DNA of 64,000 nucleotides from JAQBZY01 sp038117205 (GCA_038117205.1 JAYOFL010000007.1:1-64000), one strand, 5' to 3'. Counted from the stretch's first letter, positions 34,541-44,458 are shown. A program made the numbers and translations. The notes: generated by a model from the letters alone, not told the origin.

Positions 34541-36124
34541 TTACTGCTTGACGACGCCCATGGCGTAAGTGCGCTCGTCGGTGCGGGCGATGTACTTGAG
34601 ACCCTTCTTCGCCGCCCAGGTGTTGACCTGGTAGTGCAGCGGGATGATCCCCTGCAGATCGCCGAGCGCGACATCGGTCGCCTTGGCCAGCGCCGCGGCG
34701 CGCTTGTCGTCGTCGACCGTCGCCAGAGCCACGTCGATCAGCTTGTCGACTTCCGCGTTCGAGAAGCGGCCGCGGTTGGACGGACCCATGCCCTTTTCCT
34801 TGCTGTAGGTCGCGAGCAGCGACTTCAGCGGCGAGGATGCTTCACCGGTGCCGGAACCCCAGCCGACCAGGATGAAGCTGAACTCAGGCGTCTTGTCCGG
34901 CGAACCGGCGGAAGCGCGCTTGAAGAACACCGACTTGGTCATGGTTTCGACCGACGTCTCAATGCCGATGCGGCTCAGCATCTGCGCCACGGCTTCGAGG
35001 ATCTTGGCGTCGTTCAGGTAGCGGTCGTTCGGACCGTGCACCTTCATCTTCCAGCCGTCCGGATAGCCGGCCTCGGCGAGAAGCTTCTTGGCGTACTTCG
35101 CGTCGTACTTTTCCGGCTTCAGGTTGGGGCTGACGCCGAAGAAGCCTTCGGGCAGCAACTGGCCGGCTGGCAGCGCCACGCCTTCCATGACGCGCGAGAT
35201 GATCAGTTCGCGGTTGATCGCCTTGGAGACCGCGCGGCGGACCTTCACGTCGAGGAACGGGTTGCGGATCTTCGAGCCGTCCTTGGCGGTGATGTGCGGG
35301 CTGTCCTCGCGGAACTGGTCGACGGCGAGGTAGATGACCCGGTTCGACACGCCCTGGCTGACCGCCAGCTTCGCGTTCTTCTTCAGGTTCGCGATGTCGA
35401 CGGTCGGCACGTCGTCGATCATGTCGACGTCGCCGGCCAGAAGCGCCGCGACGCGGGCCGGACCGGACTTGATCGGCTTGAAGACGACCTTCTTCCATAT
35501 GGGCTTCTTGCCCCAGTAGCCTTCGTTCCGCTCCATGACCAGTCGGTCGCCGGGCACCCACTCGACGAATTTGTAGGGGCCGGTGCCGGCGGTCGCCTTG
35601 CCGGAGTTGAAGTCTTCCGTCGTCGCCTTCTCGGCCTTGTCGGAAATGATGTGGATGGTGGAGATGTCGTTCGCCATCAGCGGATACGGCTTCTCCGTCG
35701 ACACCTGGATGGTGTAGTCGTCGACCTTCTTGAAGGTCTTGCCCTTCAGATAGATCGAGAAGCTCGACGGCGAGTTCGGCACGTTCGGCGCGCGGGCGAC
35801 GGTGGCGAGCACGTCATCAGCATTGAAATCGGAACCGTCGTGGAACTTCACGCCCTTGCGAAGCTTGAATTCCCACGTCAGGTCGTTGATCGGCTTCCAC
35901 GACTCGGCGAGGCCCGGAACCAGACGCTGCTTCTCGTCCTGCTCGACCAACTGCGAGAAGAGGTGCGCCGACGTGGCGTTGTTGGGCGTCAGGTTGTGGT
36001 AGTGCGGGTCGATGGCCGACGGCTCGGCGCCGAGGCCGATCGTCAACGTCTGCGCGGCCGCCGCCATCGGCATGCCAGCGAGGACGGACACCGCCGCCGC
36101 TACGGCAAGTTTACGGATATGCAT
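34541..36124 (-). CDS. Periplasmic solute-binding protein, family 5 (DppA type)
   Basis: A 527-residue exported binding protein: signal peptide (about residues 1-24, ending AAA) followed by the family 5 core (LTIGLGAEPSAIDPHYHNLT, KLRKGVKFHDGSDFNADDV, TAGTGPYKFVEWVPGDRLVM, KVRRAVSKAINRELI). It delivers ligand, probably a peptide or acylated amino acid, to the DppB/C-type permeases encoded downstream. ATG 36124 has GGGAG about nine bases upstream; the open frame upstream of this lies in the promoter region. Divergent from the LysR gene. Confidence 0.93.
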   Translation of the reverse strand: MHIRKLAVAAAVSVLAGMPMAAAAQTLTIGLGAEPSAIDPHYHNLTPNNATSAHLFSQLVEQDEKQRLVPGLAESWKPINDLTWEFKLRKGVKFHDGSDFNADDVLATVARAPNVPNSPSSFSIYLKGKTFKKVDDYTIQVSTEKPYPLMANDISTIHIISDKAEKATTEDFNSGKATAGTGPYKFVEWVPGDRLVMERNEGYWGKKPIWKKVVFKPIKSGPARVAALLAGDVDMIDDVPTVDIANLKKNAKLAVSQGVSNRVIYLAVDQFREDSPHITAKDGSKIRNPFLDVKVRRAVSKAINRELIISRVMEGVALPAGQLLPEGFFGVSPNLKPEKYDAKYAKKLLAEAGYPDGWKMKVHGPNDRYLNDAKILEAVAQMLSRIGIETSVETMTKSVFFKRASAGSPDKTPEFSFILVGWGSGTGEASSPLKSLLATYSKEKGMGPSNRGRFSNAEVDKLIDVALATVDDDKRAAALAKATDVALGDLQGIIPLHYQVNTWAAKKGLKYIARTDERTYAMGVVKQ

Positions 36125-36346
36125 GATTTTGAACTCCCTGTTAGCGCCCCACCCGCCCGTCCTTGTTTTGCGACCGGCGAGAACCCTGAATTTGTAGCCG
36201 GATTCGACGAAGCGGAACAAGCCCGCAAGTCGGGTCCGACGCGCCGGCCATCCCCCGAGGCCGACGACAAAGCGTATTCTTTTGTAATCGGACACCTTAC
36301 AGTCCATACGATATAGTTATGATGTCATAGCCTGACGGAGCCCCGC

Positions 36347-37276
36347 ATGGCAGATCCCGGCACCCTCCCCAGCCTGCGCGAGCTGGAAGCCTTCCGCGCC
36401 ACTGTCGAGGCCGGTTCGGCGACCGGCGCGGCCCGGCGCCTCGCCATCTCTCAACCGGCCGTCAGCCGGGCGCTGGCGCAACTGGAAGGCCGGCTCGACG
36501 TCGTCCTGTTCCGGCGCGAGGAAGGCCGGCTGCGCCCGACCGACGAGGCGCTGGCCTTGAACGAGGAACTGGCCGTCGTCTTCGAGGGGCTGGACAACGT
36601 GGCGAGGCGCTCCTTCGCCGGCCGGCGGGCGCGCGCCGGCCGGCTTCGCATCGCGGCGTCCACCAGCTTTTCGATCGGCGTCATCGACCGCCAGGTCGCG
36701 CGCTTCGTCGAGACCCATCCGGGCGTGCGCATCCATCTCGAAACCTGCCCGTCGGAAGACGCGGCGCGGCTGGTTTCCGCCGATCAGGCCGACCTCGCCG
36801 TCACCGGTTTCGGCGCCAAGCATCCTGGCGTCAGGTCCGTCACGCTCCGCGAAACCGACGCCGTCTGCGCCATGCCGAAGGGACATCGGCTGGTGGGCCG
36901 CCGGTCCGTCCGGGTGCAGGATTTGAACGGCGAGCGGTTCGTCGCCTACTCGAAACGGCTGCCGGTGCGGGTCGAGCTAGACCGGCTGTTCGACAAGGCC
37001 GGCGTCGAGCGCGACGTCGTCGCCGAGACGGCGACCGCCATATCCGCCTGCCAGTTGGTCGCCGCCGGGATCGGCGTCGCCGTCGTCAATCCGTTCCCGG
37101 TGCCGCCGTGGCTGATGAACGACATCGTCTTCGTGCCGTTCGTGCCGGCCTTCCGCTACGTCGTCTCGGCGCTGCTGCCGACGACCCGCCCGCCGAGCCG
37201 GCTGGCGCGCATTTTCGTCGCCGATCTCCGCGAATGGGCGGCCGGCGCTGTTGATCCGGCCCCGGTTCGGCGCTAA
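36347..37276 (+). CDS. LysR-family transcriptional regulator
   Basis: A 309-residue LTTR. The N-terminal HTH reads SLRELEAFRATVEAGSATGA with ISQPAVSRALAQLEGRL, then the effector-binding domain (GRLRIAASTSFSIGVIDRQV and on). A GGAG RBS precedes ATG 36347 by six bases. It is divergent from the dpp-type operon across 222 bp and 44 bp upstream of the deacylase gene, so it is the likely local regulator of both. The gap contains an AT-rich dyad-like stretch (CATACGATATAGTTATGATG) near the LysR start. Confidence 0.9.
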   Translation: MADPGTLPSLRELEAFRATVEAGSATGAARRLAISQPAVSRALAQLEGRLDVVLFRREEGRLRPTDEALALNEELAVVFEGLDNVARRSFAGRRARAGRLRIAASTSFSIGVIDRQVARFVETHPGVRIHLETCPSEDAARLVSADQADLAVTGFGAKHPGVRSVTLRETDAVCAMPKGHRLVGRRSVRVQDLNGERFVAYSKRLPVRVELDRLFDKAGVERDVVAETATAISACQLVAAGIGVAVVNPFPVPPWLMNDIVFVPFVPAFRYVVSALLPTTRPPSRLARIFVADLREWAAGAVDPAPVRR

Positions 37277-37320
37277 CGGTTGCCGAACTGGATCAGGTCG
37301 AAACAAGGAAGGACAACGCC

Positions 37321-38283
37321 GTGGCTCAAGCCGTGAAGAACGAATATCCCGTCGATCTGAAAGCCGTCGACATCAGCGCCTACCGCAAGGGCAATACCGG
37401 CACCGAGTACGTGACGATCCTGGATTCCGGCAAGCCCGGCCCGAACGTCATGGTGACGGCGGTCGTGCATGGCAACGAGCTGTGCGGTGCCATCGCCTTG
37501 GACTTCTTCTTCAAGCAGGGCTTTAAGCCGCGCCAGGGCAAGCTGACGCTGGCCTTCTGCAACGTCGCCGCCTACCTCTCCTTCGATCCGACGAACCCGA
37601 CGGTGTCGCGCTTCGTCGACGAGGACTTCAACCGGCTGTGGTCGGAGGACGTCCTGGACGGTCCCCGGAAATCCCTGGAACTGGCGCGGGCGCGGGAAAT
37701 CCGGCCGTTCGTCGCCGACGCCGACTTCCTGCTCGATATCCACTCCATGCAGCAAATGACCGAGGCCCTGATGCTGGCCGGGCCGCTGCCGAAGGGCCGG
37801 GCGCTGGCCAAGGCGGTCGGCGTGCCGCGCATGGTCGTGAGCGACCACGGCCACGCCGCCGGCAAGCGCATGCGCGACTACGTCGACTTCATCAATCCGG
37901 CGAGCCCGAAGAACTCGCTTCTCGTCGAGTGCGGCCAGCACTGGGAGAAGTCGAGCGAGACCATGGCCAAGGAAACCATGCTGCGCTTCCTGGCGCACAC
38001 CGGCGCGCTCAGCGCCGACGACGTCAAGCCGCACCTGAACCCGGACCAGCCGAAACAGTCCTTCGTCGAGGTCTCCGGCCCGGTCACGATCAAGACCGAC
38101 AGCTTCCGCTTCGCCGTCGACTACCGCGGCCTGGAAGTGATCGAGAAGGCCGGCACGGTGCTCGGCTACGACGGCGACGAGGAGGTCAAGACGCCCTACG
38201 ACAACTGCGTCCTGATCATGCCGTCCCGGCGTCTCGGCAAGGGCGCGACGGCGGTTCGGCTCGGCCGTTTCGTCGAGGCGTAA
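37321..38283 (+). CDS. Succinylglutamate desuccinylase/aspartoacylase family deacylase
   Basis: A 320-residue zinc carboxypeptidase-like hydrolase. The ligands of the AstE/AspA family are visible: HGNE (AVVHGNELCGAIAL), DFNRLW substrate segment, and LDIHSM, with the general-base Glu probably in LLVECGQHWE. Members remove acyl groups from N-acyl amino acids; the substrate here is unknown and no ast operon is present. The start is GTG 37321. It follows the LysR gene and faces away from the transporter operon, so a role in breaking down an imported N-acyl amino acid or peptide is plausible. Confidence 0.85.
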   Translation: MAQAVKNEYPVDLKAVDISAYRKGNTGTEYVTILDSGKPGPNVMVTAVVHGNELCGAIALDFFFKQGFKPRQGKLTLAFCNVAAYLSFDPTNPTVSRFVDEDFNRLWSEDVLDGPRKSLELARAREIRPFVADADFLLDIHSMQQMTEALMLAGPLPKGRALAKAVGVPRMVVSDHGHAAGKRMRDYVDFINPASPKNSLLVECGQHWEKSSETMAKETMLRFLAHTGALSADDVKPHLNPDQPKQSFVEVSGPVTIKTDSFRFAVDYRGLEVIEKAGTVLGYDGDEEVKTPYDNCVLIMPSRRLGKGATAVRLGRFVEA

Positions 38284-38367
38284 GAATCCCGCCTTCCGCG
38301 CTTGGCAGCGGCGGCGGCGTCAATATACTGGAACCATCGAGACCGCCCAGCCGCGCGGAGGATACCC

Positions 38368-38547
38368 ATGGACGAAGAAACCATCGAAGTCGAAACCATG
38401 ACGGTCGCCTGTGACGGCGGCGGCGGCGCGCTCGGCCATCCGAACGTCTATCTGCATCTGGACGAGCACAGCCACGAGGTGACGTGCCCGTACTGCTCGC
38501 GCCGCTTCAAGCTCCGCGAAGGGGCCAAGGTCGCCGCCGGTCATTGA
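38368..38547 (+). CDS. CHCC-type zinc-finger protein (NDUFS6-like, 59 aa)
   Basis: A 59-residue protein of the zf-CHCC family, whose eukaryotic relative is the complex I subunit NDUFS6. The ligands are visible: VACDGGGGALGHPNVYLHLD (Cys, His) and VTCPYCSRRFKL (CxxC). ATG 38368 has GGAGG seven bases upstream; a longer in-frame start at 38302 has no RBS. Its stop is one base before the polA GTG start. A role in complex I assembly in bacteria is suspected from the family, not shown here. Confidence 0.85.
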   Translation: MDEETIEVETMTVACDGGGGALGHPNVYLHLDEHSHEVTCPYCSRRFKLREGAKVAAGH

Positions 38548-38548
38548 C

Positions 38549-41404
38549 GTGCCGGGACCAGGGGACACGGCGGACAGAGAACACCTCTTCCTGATCGACG
38601 GTTCGGGATTCATCTTCCGGGCCTATTTCGCGGGCGTGGCGCAGCGCCGGCCGATGACGCGCTCCGACCGCACGCCGACCAACGCCGCCTACATCTATAC
38701 GCGGATGCTCCTGAAGCTGATCGAGGACACGGAGGCGGATTACGTCGCCGTCATCTTCGACCGGGCGCGGCGCACGTTCCGCAACGAGATCTATCCCGAC
38801 TACAAGGCGCACCGGCCCGACCCGCCGGAAGACCTGATCCCGCAGTTCCAATTGGTGCGCGACGCCACCGAGGCCATGAACGTGCCGGCCGTCGACATGG
38901 AGAATTACGAGGCCGACGACCTGATCGCGACCTACGCCCGCCAGGGTGCGGAGCGCGGCATGGACGTCACCATCGTCTCCTCCGACAAGGACCTGATGCA
39001 ACTGGTCAACGACCGGGTGCAGCTCTGGGACGGCATGAAGGAACAGACGATCGGCGAGAAGGAAGTGATCGAGAAATTCGGCGTCGGCCCGGACAAGGTG
39101 GTCGACGTGCAGTCACTTGCCGGCGACAGCACCGACAACGTGCCGGGCATTCAGGGGATCGGCATCAAGACCGCCGCCGAGCTGATCAACACATACGGCG
39201 ATCTCGATACGCTGCTGGCGCGCGCCGAAGAGATCAAGCAGCCGAAGCGCCGCGAGAAGCTGATCGAACAGGCCGACATGGCGCGCATTTCCCGCCAGCT
39301 CGTGACGCTGAAGGCCGACGTGCCGGTGAAGTATTCCATCGACGACTTCCGCAAGCGGAAGCCGGACCCGGAAAAGCTGCTCGCCTATCTGCACAAGCAG
39401 GAGTTCAAGTCGCTGGTGCAGTCCGTCGCCGGCAAGCTGGGCGTGCCGGCGGAGACCGGCGCCAACGCGGCCGCGGCGACGGTGGCGGACGTCGAGGCGG
39501 GTTCCGATCCGGCTGCCGATCCGGCCCCCGCGCCGGCACCGAAGGACGTCCCACGCGACTACGAACTCGTGCAGAGCATGGACGCTCTCGATGCCTGGAT
39601 CGCCGCCGCCGAAAAGGCGGGCATCGTCGCGGTGGACACGGAAACCTCCATGCTGTCCTCCATGCGGGCCGATCTGGTCGGGCTGTCGCTCTCCGTCGAG
39701 CCGGGCAAGGCGTGTTACGTCCCGGTCGGACACCGGGGACCGGCCGGACAGGGCAGTTTCGATCTCGGCGACGGCGGGGCCACGGCGGAAGAAGCCCCCG
39801 ACCAGTTGCCGCTGAAGAAGGTGATCGAACGGCTTAAACCGATGCTGGAAGACCCGGGCATCCTCAAGGTCGGCCAGAACATCAAGTACGATATGCAGGT
39901 GCTGGCCCGCTACAGCGTCGAGGTCACGCCCGTCGACGACACCATGCTGCTGTCCTACGTGCTGGAAGGCGGCCTGCACGGGCACGGCATGGACGAGCTG
40001 GCGCGCGACATGCTCGGCATTTCCACCATCAAGTTCGGCGACGTCGCCGGCACCGGCAAGGCGCAGGTGAGCTTCGCCGAGGTGCCGCTCGACAAGGCGT
40101 GCGAATACGCCGCCGAGGACGCGGACGTGACGCTGCGGCTCTTCCAACACCTGAAGCCGAGACTGGTGCGCGAGCACATGGTGACGGTCTACGAGACGTT
40201 GGAACGGCCGCTGATCGCGATCCTGGAAAAGATGGAACGGACCGGCATCCGCGTCGACGCTGAAGCATTGCGCGTTCTCTCCGATGACTTCGCCAAGCGC
40301 ATGGCGGAACTGGAGACGGAAATCCACCGCCTCGCCGGGCACGAGTTCAACGTCGGCTCGCCGAAGCAGTTGGGCGAAATCCTGTTCGACGAGATGAGCC
40401 TGCCGGGCGGCAATAAAGGAAAGACCGGCGCCTATTCGACCAACGCGGAAGTGCTGGAGGACCTTGCGGCGCAGGGCCACGACCTGCCGGCCCGCGTGCT
40501 GGATTGGCGGCAGTTGCAGAAGCTGAAGAGCACCTACACGGACGCGCTGATCGAAACCATCAATCCCGCGACCGGCCGCGTGCACACGTCCTATTCGCAG
40601 GCCGTCACCTCGACCGGGCGGCTGTCGTCGAACGACCCGAATTTGCAGAACATCCCGGTCCGCACCGAGGAAGGGCGGAAGATCCGCCGCGCCTTCGTGC
40701 CGGACAAGGGCATGATCCTGATGTCGGCGGACTATTCGCAGATCGAGCTTCGCCTGCTCGCGCATGTCGCCGACATTCAGTCCCTGAAAGACGCCTTCAG
40801 GGACGGCCAGGACATCCACGCCATCACGGCGAGCCAGGTGTTCGGCGTGCCGGTCGAGGGCATGGACCCGATGATCCGTCGTCAGGCCAAGGCCATCAAC
40901 TTCGGCATCATCTACGGCATTTCCGGCTTCGGCCTCGCCCGCCAACTGTCGATCCCGCGCGGCGACGCGCAACGCTATATCGACGCCTACTTCGAGCGCT
41001 ACCCCGGCATCCGCGACTACATGGAGCGCACCAAGGAACAGGCGAAGACGCTCGGCTACGTCGAGACGCCGTTCGGCCGCAAGTGCCACGTGCGCGGCAT
41101 CAACGAGAAGAATCAGAACATCCGCGGCAACGCCGAGCGCGCCGCCATCAACGCGCCGATCCAAGGCGGCGCGGCCGACATCATCAAGCGCGCCATGGCA
41201 AAGCTGCCGGCGGCCCTCGACAAGGCGAAGCTCTCGGCGAAGATGCTTTTGCAGGTGCACGACGAACTGGTGTTCGAAGTGCCGGCGGCGGAACTGGACG
41301 CGACCAAGGAGGTCGTCCGCGCCGTCATGGAGGGCGCGGCGGAATTGAGCGTGCCCCTCATCGTCGACGTCGGCCAGGGCGCCAATTGGGACGAGGCGCA
41401 CTAG
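38549..41404 (+). CDS. polA: DNA polymerase I
   Basis: Replication and repair polymerase, 951 residues, with all three domains. 5'-3' exonuclease (about 1-300: LFLIDGSGFIFRAYFA, SSDKDLMQLVND, GDSTDNVPGIQGIG). After an Ala/Pro linker (about 308-332), the 3'-5' proofreading domain keeps VAVDTETSMLSS and the later NIKYDMQVL. The polymerase domain has motif A (MSADYSQIELRLLAH), motif B (RRQAKAINFGIIYG) and motif C (QVHDELVFEVP). The start is GTG 38549, immediately after the zinc-finger gene. Confidence 0.97.
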   Translation: MPGPGDTADREHLFLIDGSGFIFRAYFAGVAQRRPMTRSDRTPTNAAYIYTRMLLKLIEDTEADYVAVIFDRARRTFRNEIYPDYKAHRPDPPEDLIPQFQLVRDATEAMNVPAVDMENYEADDLIATYARQGAERGMDVTIVSSDKDLMQLVNDRVQLWDGMKEQTIGEKEVIEKFGVGPDKVVDVQSLAGDSTDNVPGIQGIGIKTAAELINTYGDLDTLLARAEEIKQPKRREKLIEQADMARISRQLVTLKADVPVKYSIDDFRKRKPDPEKLLAYLHKQEFKSLVQSVAGKLGVPAETGANAAAATVADVEAGSDPAADPAPAPAPKDVPRDYELVQSMDALDAWIAAAEKAGIVAVDTETSMLSSMRADLVGLSLSVEPGKACYVPVGHRGPAGQGSFDLGDGGATAEEAPDQLPLKKVIERLKPMLEDPGILKVGQNIKYDMQVLARYSVEVTPVDDTMLLSYVLEGGLHGHGMDELARDMLGISTIKFGDVAGTGKAQVSFAEVPLDKACEYAAEDADVTLRLFQHLKPRLVREHMVTVYETLERPLIAILEKMERTGIRVDAEALRVLSDDFAKRMAELETEIHRLAGHEFNVGSPKQLGEILFDEMSLPGGNKGKTGAYSTNAEVLEDLAAQGHDLPARVLDWRQLQKLKSTYTDALIETINPATGRVHTSYSQAVTSTGRLSSNDPNLQNIPVRTEEGRKIRRAFVPDKGMILMSADYSQIELRLLAHVADIQSLKDAFRDGQDIHAITASQVFGVPVEGMDPMIRRQAKAINFGIIYGISGFGLARQLSIPRGDAQRYIDAYFERYPGIRDYMERTKEQAKTLGYVETPFGRKCHVRGINEKNQNIRGNAERAAINAPIQGGAADIIKRAMAKLPAALDKAKLSAKMLLQVHDELVFEVPAAELDATKEVVRAVMEGAAELSVPLIVDVGQGANWDEAH

Positions 41405-41435
41405 TCCGTGTCCATGACCGAATAGCGGGTTCCCG

Positions 41436-42329
41436 ATGGCGCTTCCCGTATCCCGGCCGGCCAAGCTCGAAGAAGAGAACGTGCCGCGCGGCATCGTCCT
41501 GATGCTGACGACGACCCTCTTCTTCATCATGATTGACGCATCGGCCAAGCACCTGTCGCAGACCATGCCGGTCGCCGAAGTCGTCTGGGCGCGGTTCTTC
41601 TTCCACTTCCTCGCCGTCGTCGCGCTGCTCGGAACCCGGACGCTCAACCACGTGCGTGCCAACCGGCCGGTGTTGCAGATGTTCCGCTCGGCGCTCCTGT
41701 TCACCACCACCTATCTGTTCTTCATCGGCATCCGGGAAATCGATCTCGCCATGGCGAGCTCCATCATGTTCCTGTCGCCGATCCTCGTGACCGCCCTATC
41801 CGTGCCGCTGCTCGGCGAGCGGATCGGACTAAGGCGCGTGCTCGGCGTCGTCGCCGGCCTGATCGGCGCGCTGATCATCGTCCGCCCGGGCCTCGGCGAG
41901 GTGCCGGTCTCGGCGCTCTACTTCGTCGCCGCCGCCGTCACCAACGCGCTCTATCAGTTGACGACGCGCATGCTCCGGGAAGCCGACGATGCTCACACGA
42001 CGCTCTTTTATTCAGCGCTGGTCGGCGCGGTGCTGGCGTCCGCCGTCGCGCCCTTCGAATGGACGGCGCCCACGGCCTTCGACTGGGGGATCATGATCCT
42101 CATGGGCGCCTGCGGCGCGCTCGGCCACTTCACGCTGATCCGCGCCTTCCAGTCGGCGCCGCCCTCCGCCCTGATGCCGTTCGCCTACTCGGGCCTGGTA
42201 TGGGCGACGCTGTTCGGCTTCTTGCTGTTCGCCAATCTGCCGGACGGCTATACCGTCGTCGGCGCCCTGATCATCGCCGGCAGCGGGCTATACATCTTCC
42301 ATCGCGAGCGGCAGGCCCGGAAAACCTGA
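41436..42329 (+). CDS. EamA-family (DMT) transporter
   Basis: A 297-residue inner-membrane protein with ten hydrophobic segments arranged as two EamA repeats (about 20-150 and 160-290). The repeat ends SIMFLSPILVTALSVPLLGE and PFAYSGLVWATLFGFLLF are typical. Members export or import small metabolites; no substrate can be inferred. It lies 31 bp after polA, probably by chance rather than function. Confidence 0.87.
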   Translation: MALPVSRPAKLEEENVPRGIVLMLTTTLFFIMIDASAKHLSQTMPVAEVVWARFFFHFLAVVALLGTRTLNHVRANRPVLQMFRSALLFTTTYLFFIGIREIDLAMASSIMFLSPILVTALSVPLLGERIGLRRVLGVVAGLIGALIIVRPGLGEVPVSALYFVAAAVTNALYQLTTRMLREADDAHTTLFYSALVGAVLASAVAPFEWTAPTAFDWGIMILMGACGALGHFTLIRAFQSAPPSALMPFAYSGLVWATLFGFLLFANLPDGYTVVGALIIAGSGLYIFHRERQARKT

Positions 42330-42425
42330 ACCCGCCCGTCAGGCCGCGAAATGCCGGACGGAAGGGAAAAGTTTACCTTTCCGAGAGACAATCGGCGAAT
42401 CGCTGGGGTGCTACTTGGGGGTGCG

Positions 42426-43778
42426 ATGGTAACCGGGACGGAACTGTTCCTGGGCCTGGTCAACAATCTCGCGATCTTCATCGCGCTGGTTGCCGTCTAC
42501 GGGACCTTGATCGGACATATCGACAACGTTGACGGGATGCGCCGGCAACTGATCCTCGGGCTGTCCTTCGGGCTGTTCGCGGTCGGCTGCATGTACGCCA
42601 AGATTCCGGTCGCCGACGGCGTCATCGTCGATCAGCGCAATGCGGTCGTCGTGCTGAGCAGCGCCTTCGGCGGACCGCTGTCGGCGGTTCTCAGCGCCGC
42701 GCTGGCGGGCATGTTCCGGTACTATCTCGGCGGCGCGGGCGTCATCGGCGGCATCGTCGGCGTCTGTCTTGCCGCCTTCGCCGGCACCGTTTTCCATCAT
42801 TGGCTCAGGGGACGGCAGCATCCGCGCCTGATCGCGCTGGGCGCCGTGGTGTCGACCGTCGCCATCCTGCCGGGGTTCCTGGTGCTCGGCGACTTCGAGG
42901 CCGGACTGGCACTCCTGAAGGCGGTCGCCGTTCCCTACGGCACGGCGGTCTTTCTCGGCATCTTCCTGGGCGGGTTGCTGCTGGCGCGGGAAGAGCGTCG
43001 GCGCAGCATCGAGAAGACCCGCACCGAGACGGAACTGGTGCGTCAGTCGGCGCTTCGCGAATTGCAGCGCGTCAACCGCGCCAAGTCGGAATTCCTGGCC
43101 ACCATGAGCCACGAGTTGCGCACGCCCCTGAACGCCATCCTGGGGTTCAGCGACGTGCTGTGCGGCGCCGTCGCCGCGCACCTGACGCCCGAGAAGCGAG
43201 CCGAGTACGCCCGCGACATCAACGCCAGCGGCAAGCACCTGCTGGCGCTGATCAACGACATTCTCGATCTCTCGACCATCGAGGCCGGTAAACGCACGCT
43301 CGAACCGGCGGTCCTGGAACTGCGACCGCTCCTCGCCGACTGCCTGCGCAACGTCGAGCCCGTGGCCGCCAACCGGAACATCCAGCTTCGTCTCGTAACC
43401 GACGAGGGGCCCGCCAGCATCGTCGCCCACGACCGGGGGCTCCGGCAGATCGTCCTCAATCTGCTGTCGAACGCGGTCAAGTTCACCGACGCCGGCGGCG
43501 CCGTCACCGTCACGGCGGCGGCCAGCGACGGACAGGTGGCGATCCGCGTCGCCGACACCGGCATCGGCATTCCGGCCGACGTGCTGCCGACCGTCACCGA
43601 CCCGTTCACCCGCTCGCAGAGCAATCCGCACATCGCCGCCGAGGGAACCGGCCTCGGGCTGCATATCGTGAAATCCCTGGTCGATCTGCACGGCGGCGAG
43701 ATGGCGATCGACAGCACGGAGGGCGTCGGCACCACGGTCACGGTGTCGCTGCCGAAGGACGGCCGGCTGGAGAACTAG
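42426..43778 (+). CDS. Sensor histidine kinase with 5TM (LytS-like) input domain
   Basis: A 450-residue membrane kinase. Residues 1-180 form a 5TMR-LYT-like sensor (ELFLGLVNNLAIFIALVAVY, AAFAGTVFHHWLRG). Then a HisKA domain with H-box FLATMSHELRTPLNAILGF, and a HATPase domain with N-box NLLSNAVKFTDAGG, G1 VADTGIGIPADVL and G2 GTGLGLHIVKSLVDLHGG. ATG 42426 has GGGGG upstream and fits the domain start; an ATG at 42351 is possible. No response regulator gene is adjacent, so it is an orphan. Its stop overlaps the convergent msrQ stop (CTAG). Confidence 0.87.
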   Translation: MVTGTELFLGLVNNLAIFIALVAVYGTLIGHIDNVDGMRRQLILGLSFGLFAVGCMYAKIPVADGVIVDQRNAVVVLSSAFGGPLSAVLSAALAGMFRYYLGGAGVIGGIVGVCLAAFAGTVFHHWLRGRQHPRLIALGAVVSTVAILPGFLVLGDFEAGLALLKAVAVPYGTAVFLGIFLGGLLLAREERRRSIEKTRTETELVRQSALRELQRVNRAKSEFLATMSHELRTPLNAILGFSDVLCGAVAAHLTPEKRAEYARDINASGKHLLALINDILDLSTIEAGKRTLEPAVLELRPLLADCLRNVEPVAANRNIQLRLVTDEGPASIVAHDRGLRQIVLNLLSNAVKFTDAGGAVTVTAAASDGQVAIRVADTGIGIPADVLPTVTDPFTRSQSNPHIAAEGTGLGLHIVKSLVDLHGGEMAIDSTEGVGTTVTVSLPKDGRLEN

Positions 43779-44434
43779 GCCTTGAAGCGGCGCTTCAGGG
43801 GTTCGATGAGACGCGCCGCCATCAGCAGCGCGAACACGCCGGCATAGATCAGCGGTTCGATCTGGAAGCCCTTGCGCATCATGAAGAAGTGCAGGCACGC
43901 GGCGGCGCCGGCCAGATAGACCAGCTTGTGCAGGCGGGTCCAGTTGCGACCGCCGATCCGCTTCACCCATCCCTTGGTCGACGTGACCGCCAGCGGGATC
44001 AGCGCCGCCAGACCGACCATGCCGACGGTGATGTACCAAAGCTTGACGATGTCCTCCAGAATCACCCGCCAGTCGAAGAAGTGGTCGACGGCGACGTAAT
44101 TCGTGATGTGCAGGACGACGTAGAAGAACGCGAACAGACCGACGAGGCGGCGCAGCCGGACCAGTTGCTTCAGGCCGGTGATCATCCGGAGCGGCGTGAT
44201 GGCGAGCGAGACCAGCAGGATCCGCAGCGCCCAGTCGCCGAGATAGCGGTTGATGAACTCGATCGGGTTGGCGCCGAGCCCGCCGGTGAAGCCGAGCCAG
44301 ACCATCCAGCCGAGCGGCGCCAGGCACGCCGCCCAGACCAGCGGCTTCCACACCCAGACGACCGGGTCGCGGCGGGGCCGCGCCGCCGTCATGCCGTCAG
44401 GTGCGGCGCCGGCCGTCCGCGTCATTGCGTTCAT
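43775..44434 (-). CDS. msrQ: Protein-methionine-sulfoxide reductase heme-binding subunit MsrQ
   Basis: Inner-membrane b-type heme protein that passes quinol electrons to MsrP. The 219-residue product has about six membrane segments and the ferric-reductase-like His-containing helices (LVGLFAFFYVVLHITNYVAV, NWTRLHKLVYLAGAAACLHF). It follows msrP with a 24-bp gap. ATG 44434 has an AGGGA RBS. The first 25 residues are polar and basic. Confidence 0.92.
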   Translation of the reverse strand: MNAMTRTAGAAPDGMTAARPRRDPVVWVWKPLVWAACLAPLGWMVWLGFTGGLGANPIEFINRYLGDWALRILLVSLAITPLRMITGLKQLVRLRRLVGLFAFFYVVLHITNYVAVDHFFDWRVILEDIVKLWYITVGMVGLAALIPLAVTSTKGWVKRIGGRNWTRLHKLVYLAGAAACLHFFMMRKGFQIEPLIYAGVFALLMAARLIEPLKRRFKA

Positions 44435-44458
44435 GTCCCTATCCTCGCGCCGCCTGGA

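Noticed and set aside
36250..36346. Defined -35/-10 promoter for the LysR gene
   Set aside because: Several AT-rich hexamers (TTGTAA, TATAGT, TATGAT) are present, but no pair has convincing spacing, so I did not list a promoter.
39113..41710. 865-residue open frame antisense to polA
   Set aside because: Same GC-driven artefact; the polA frame has all domain motifs.
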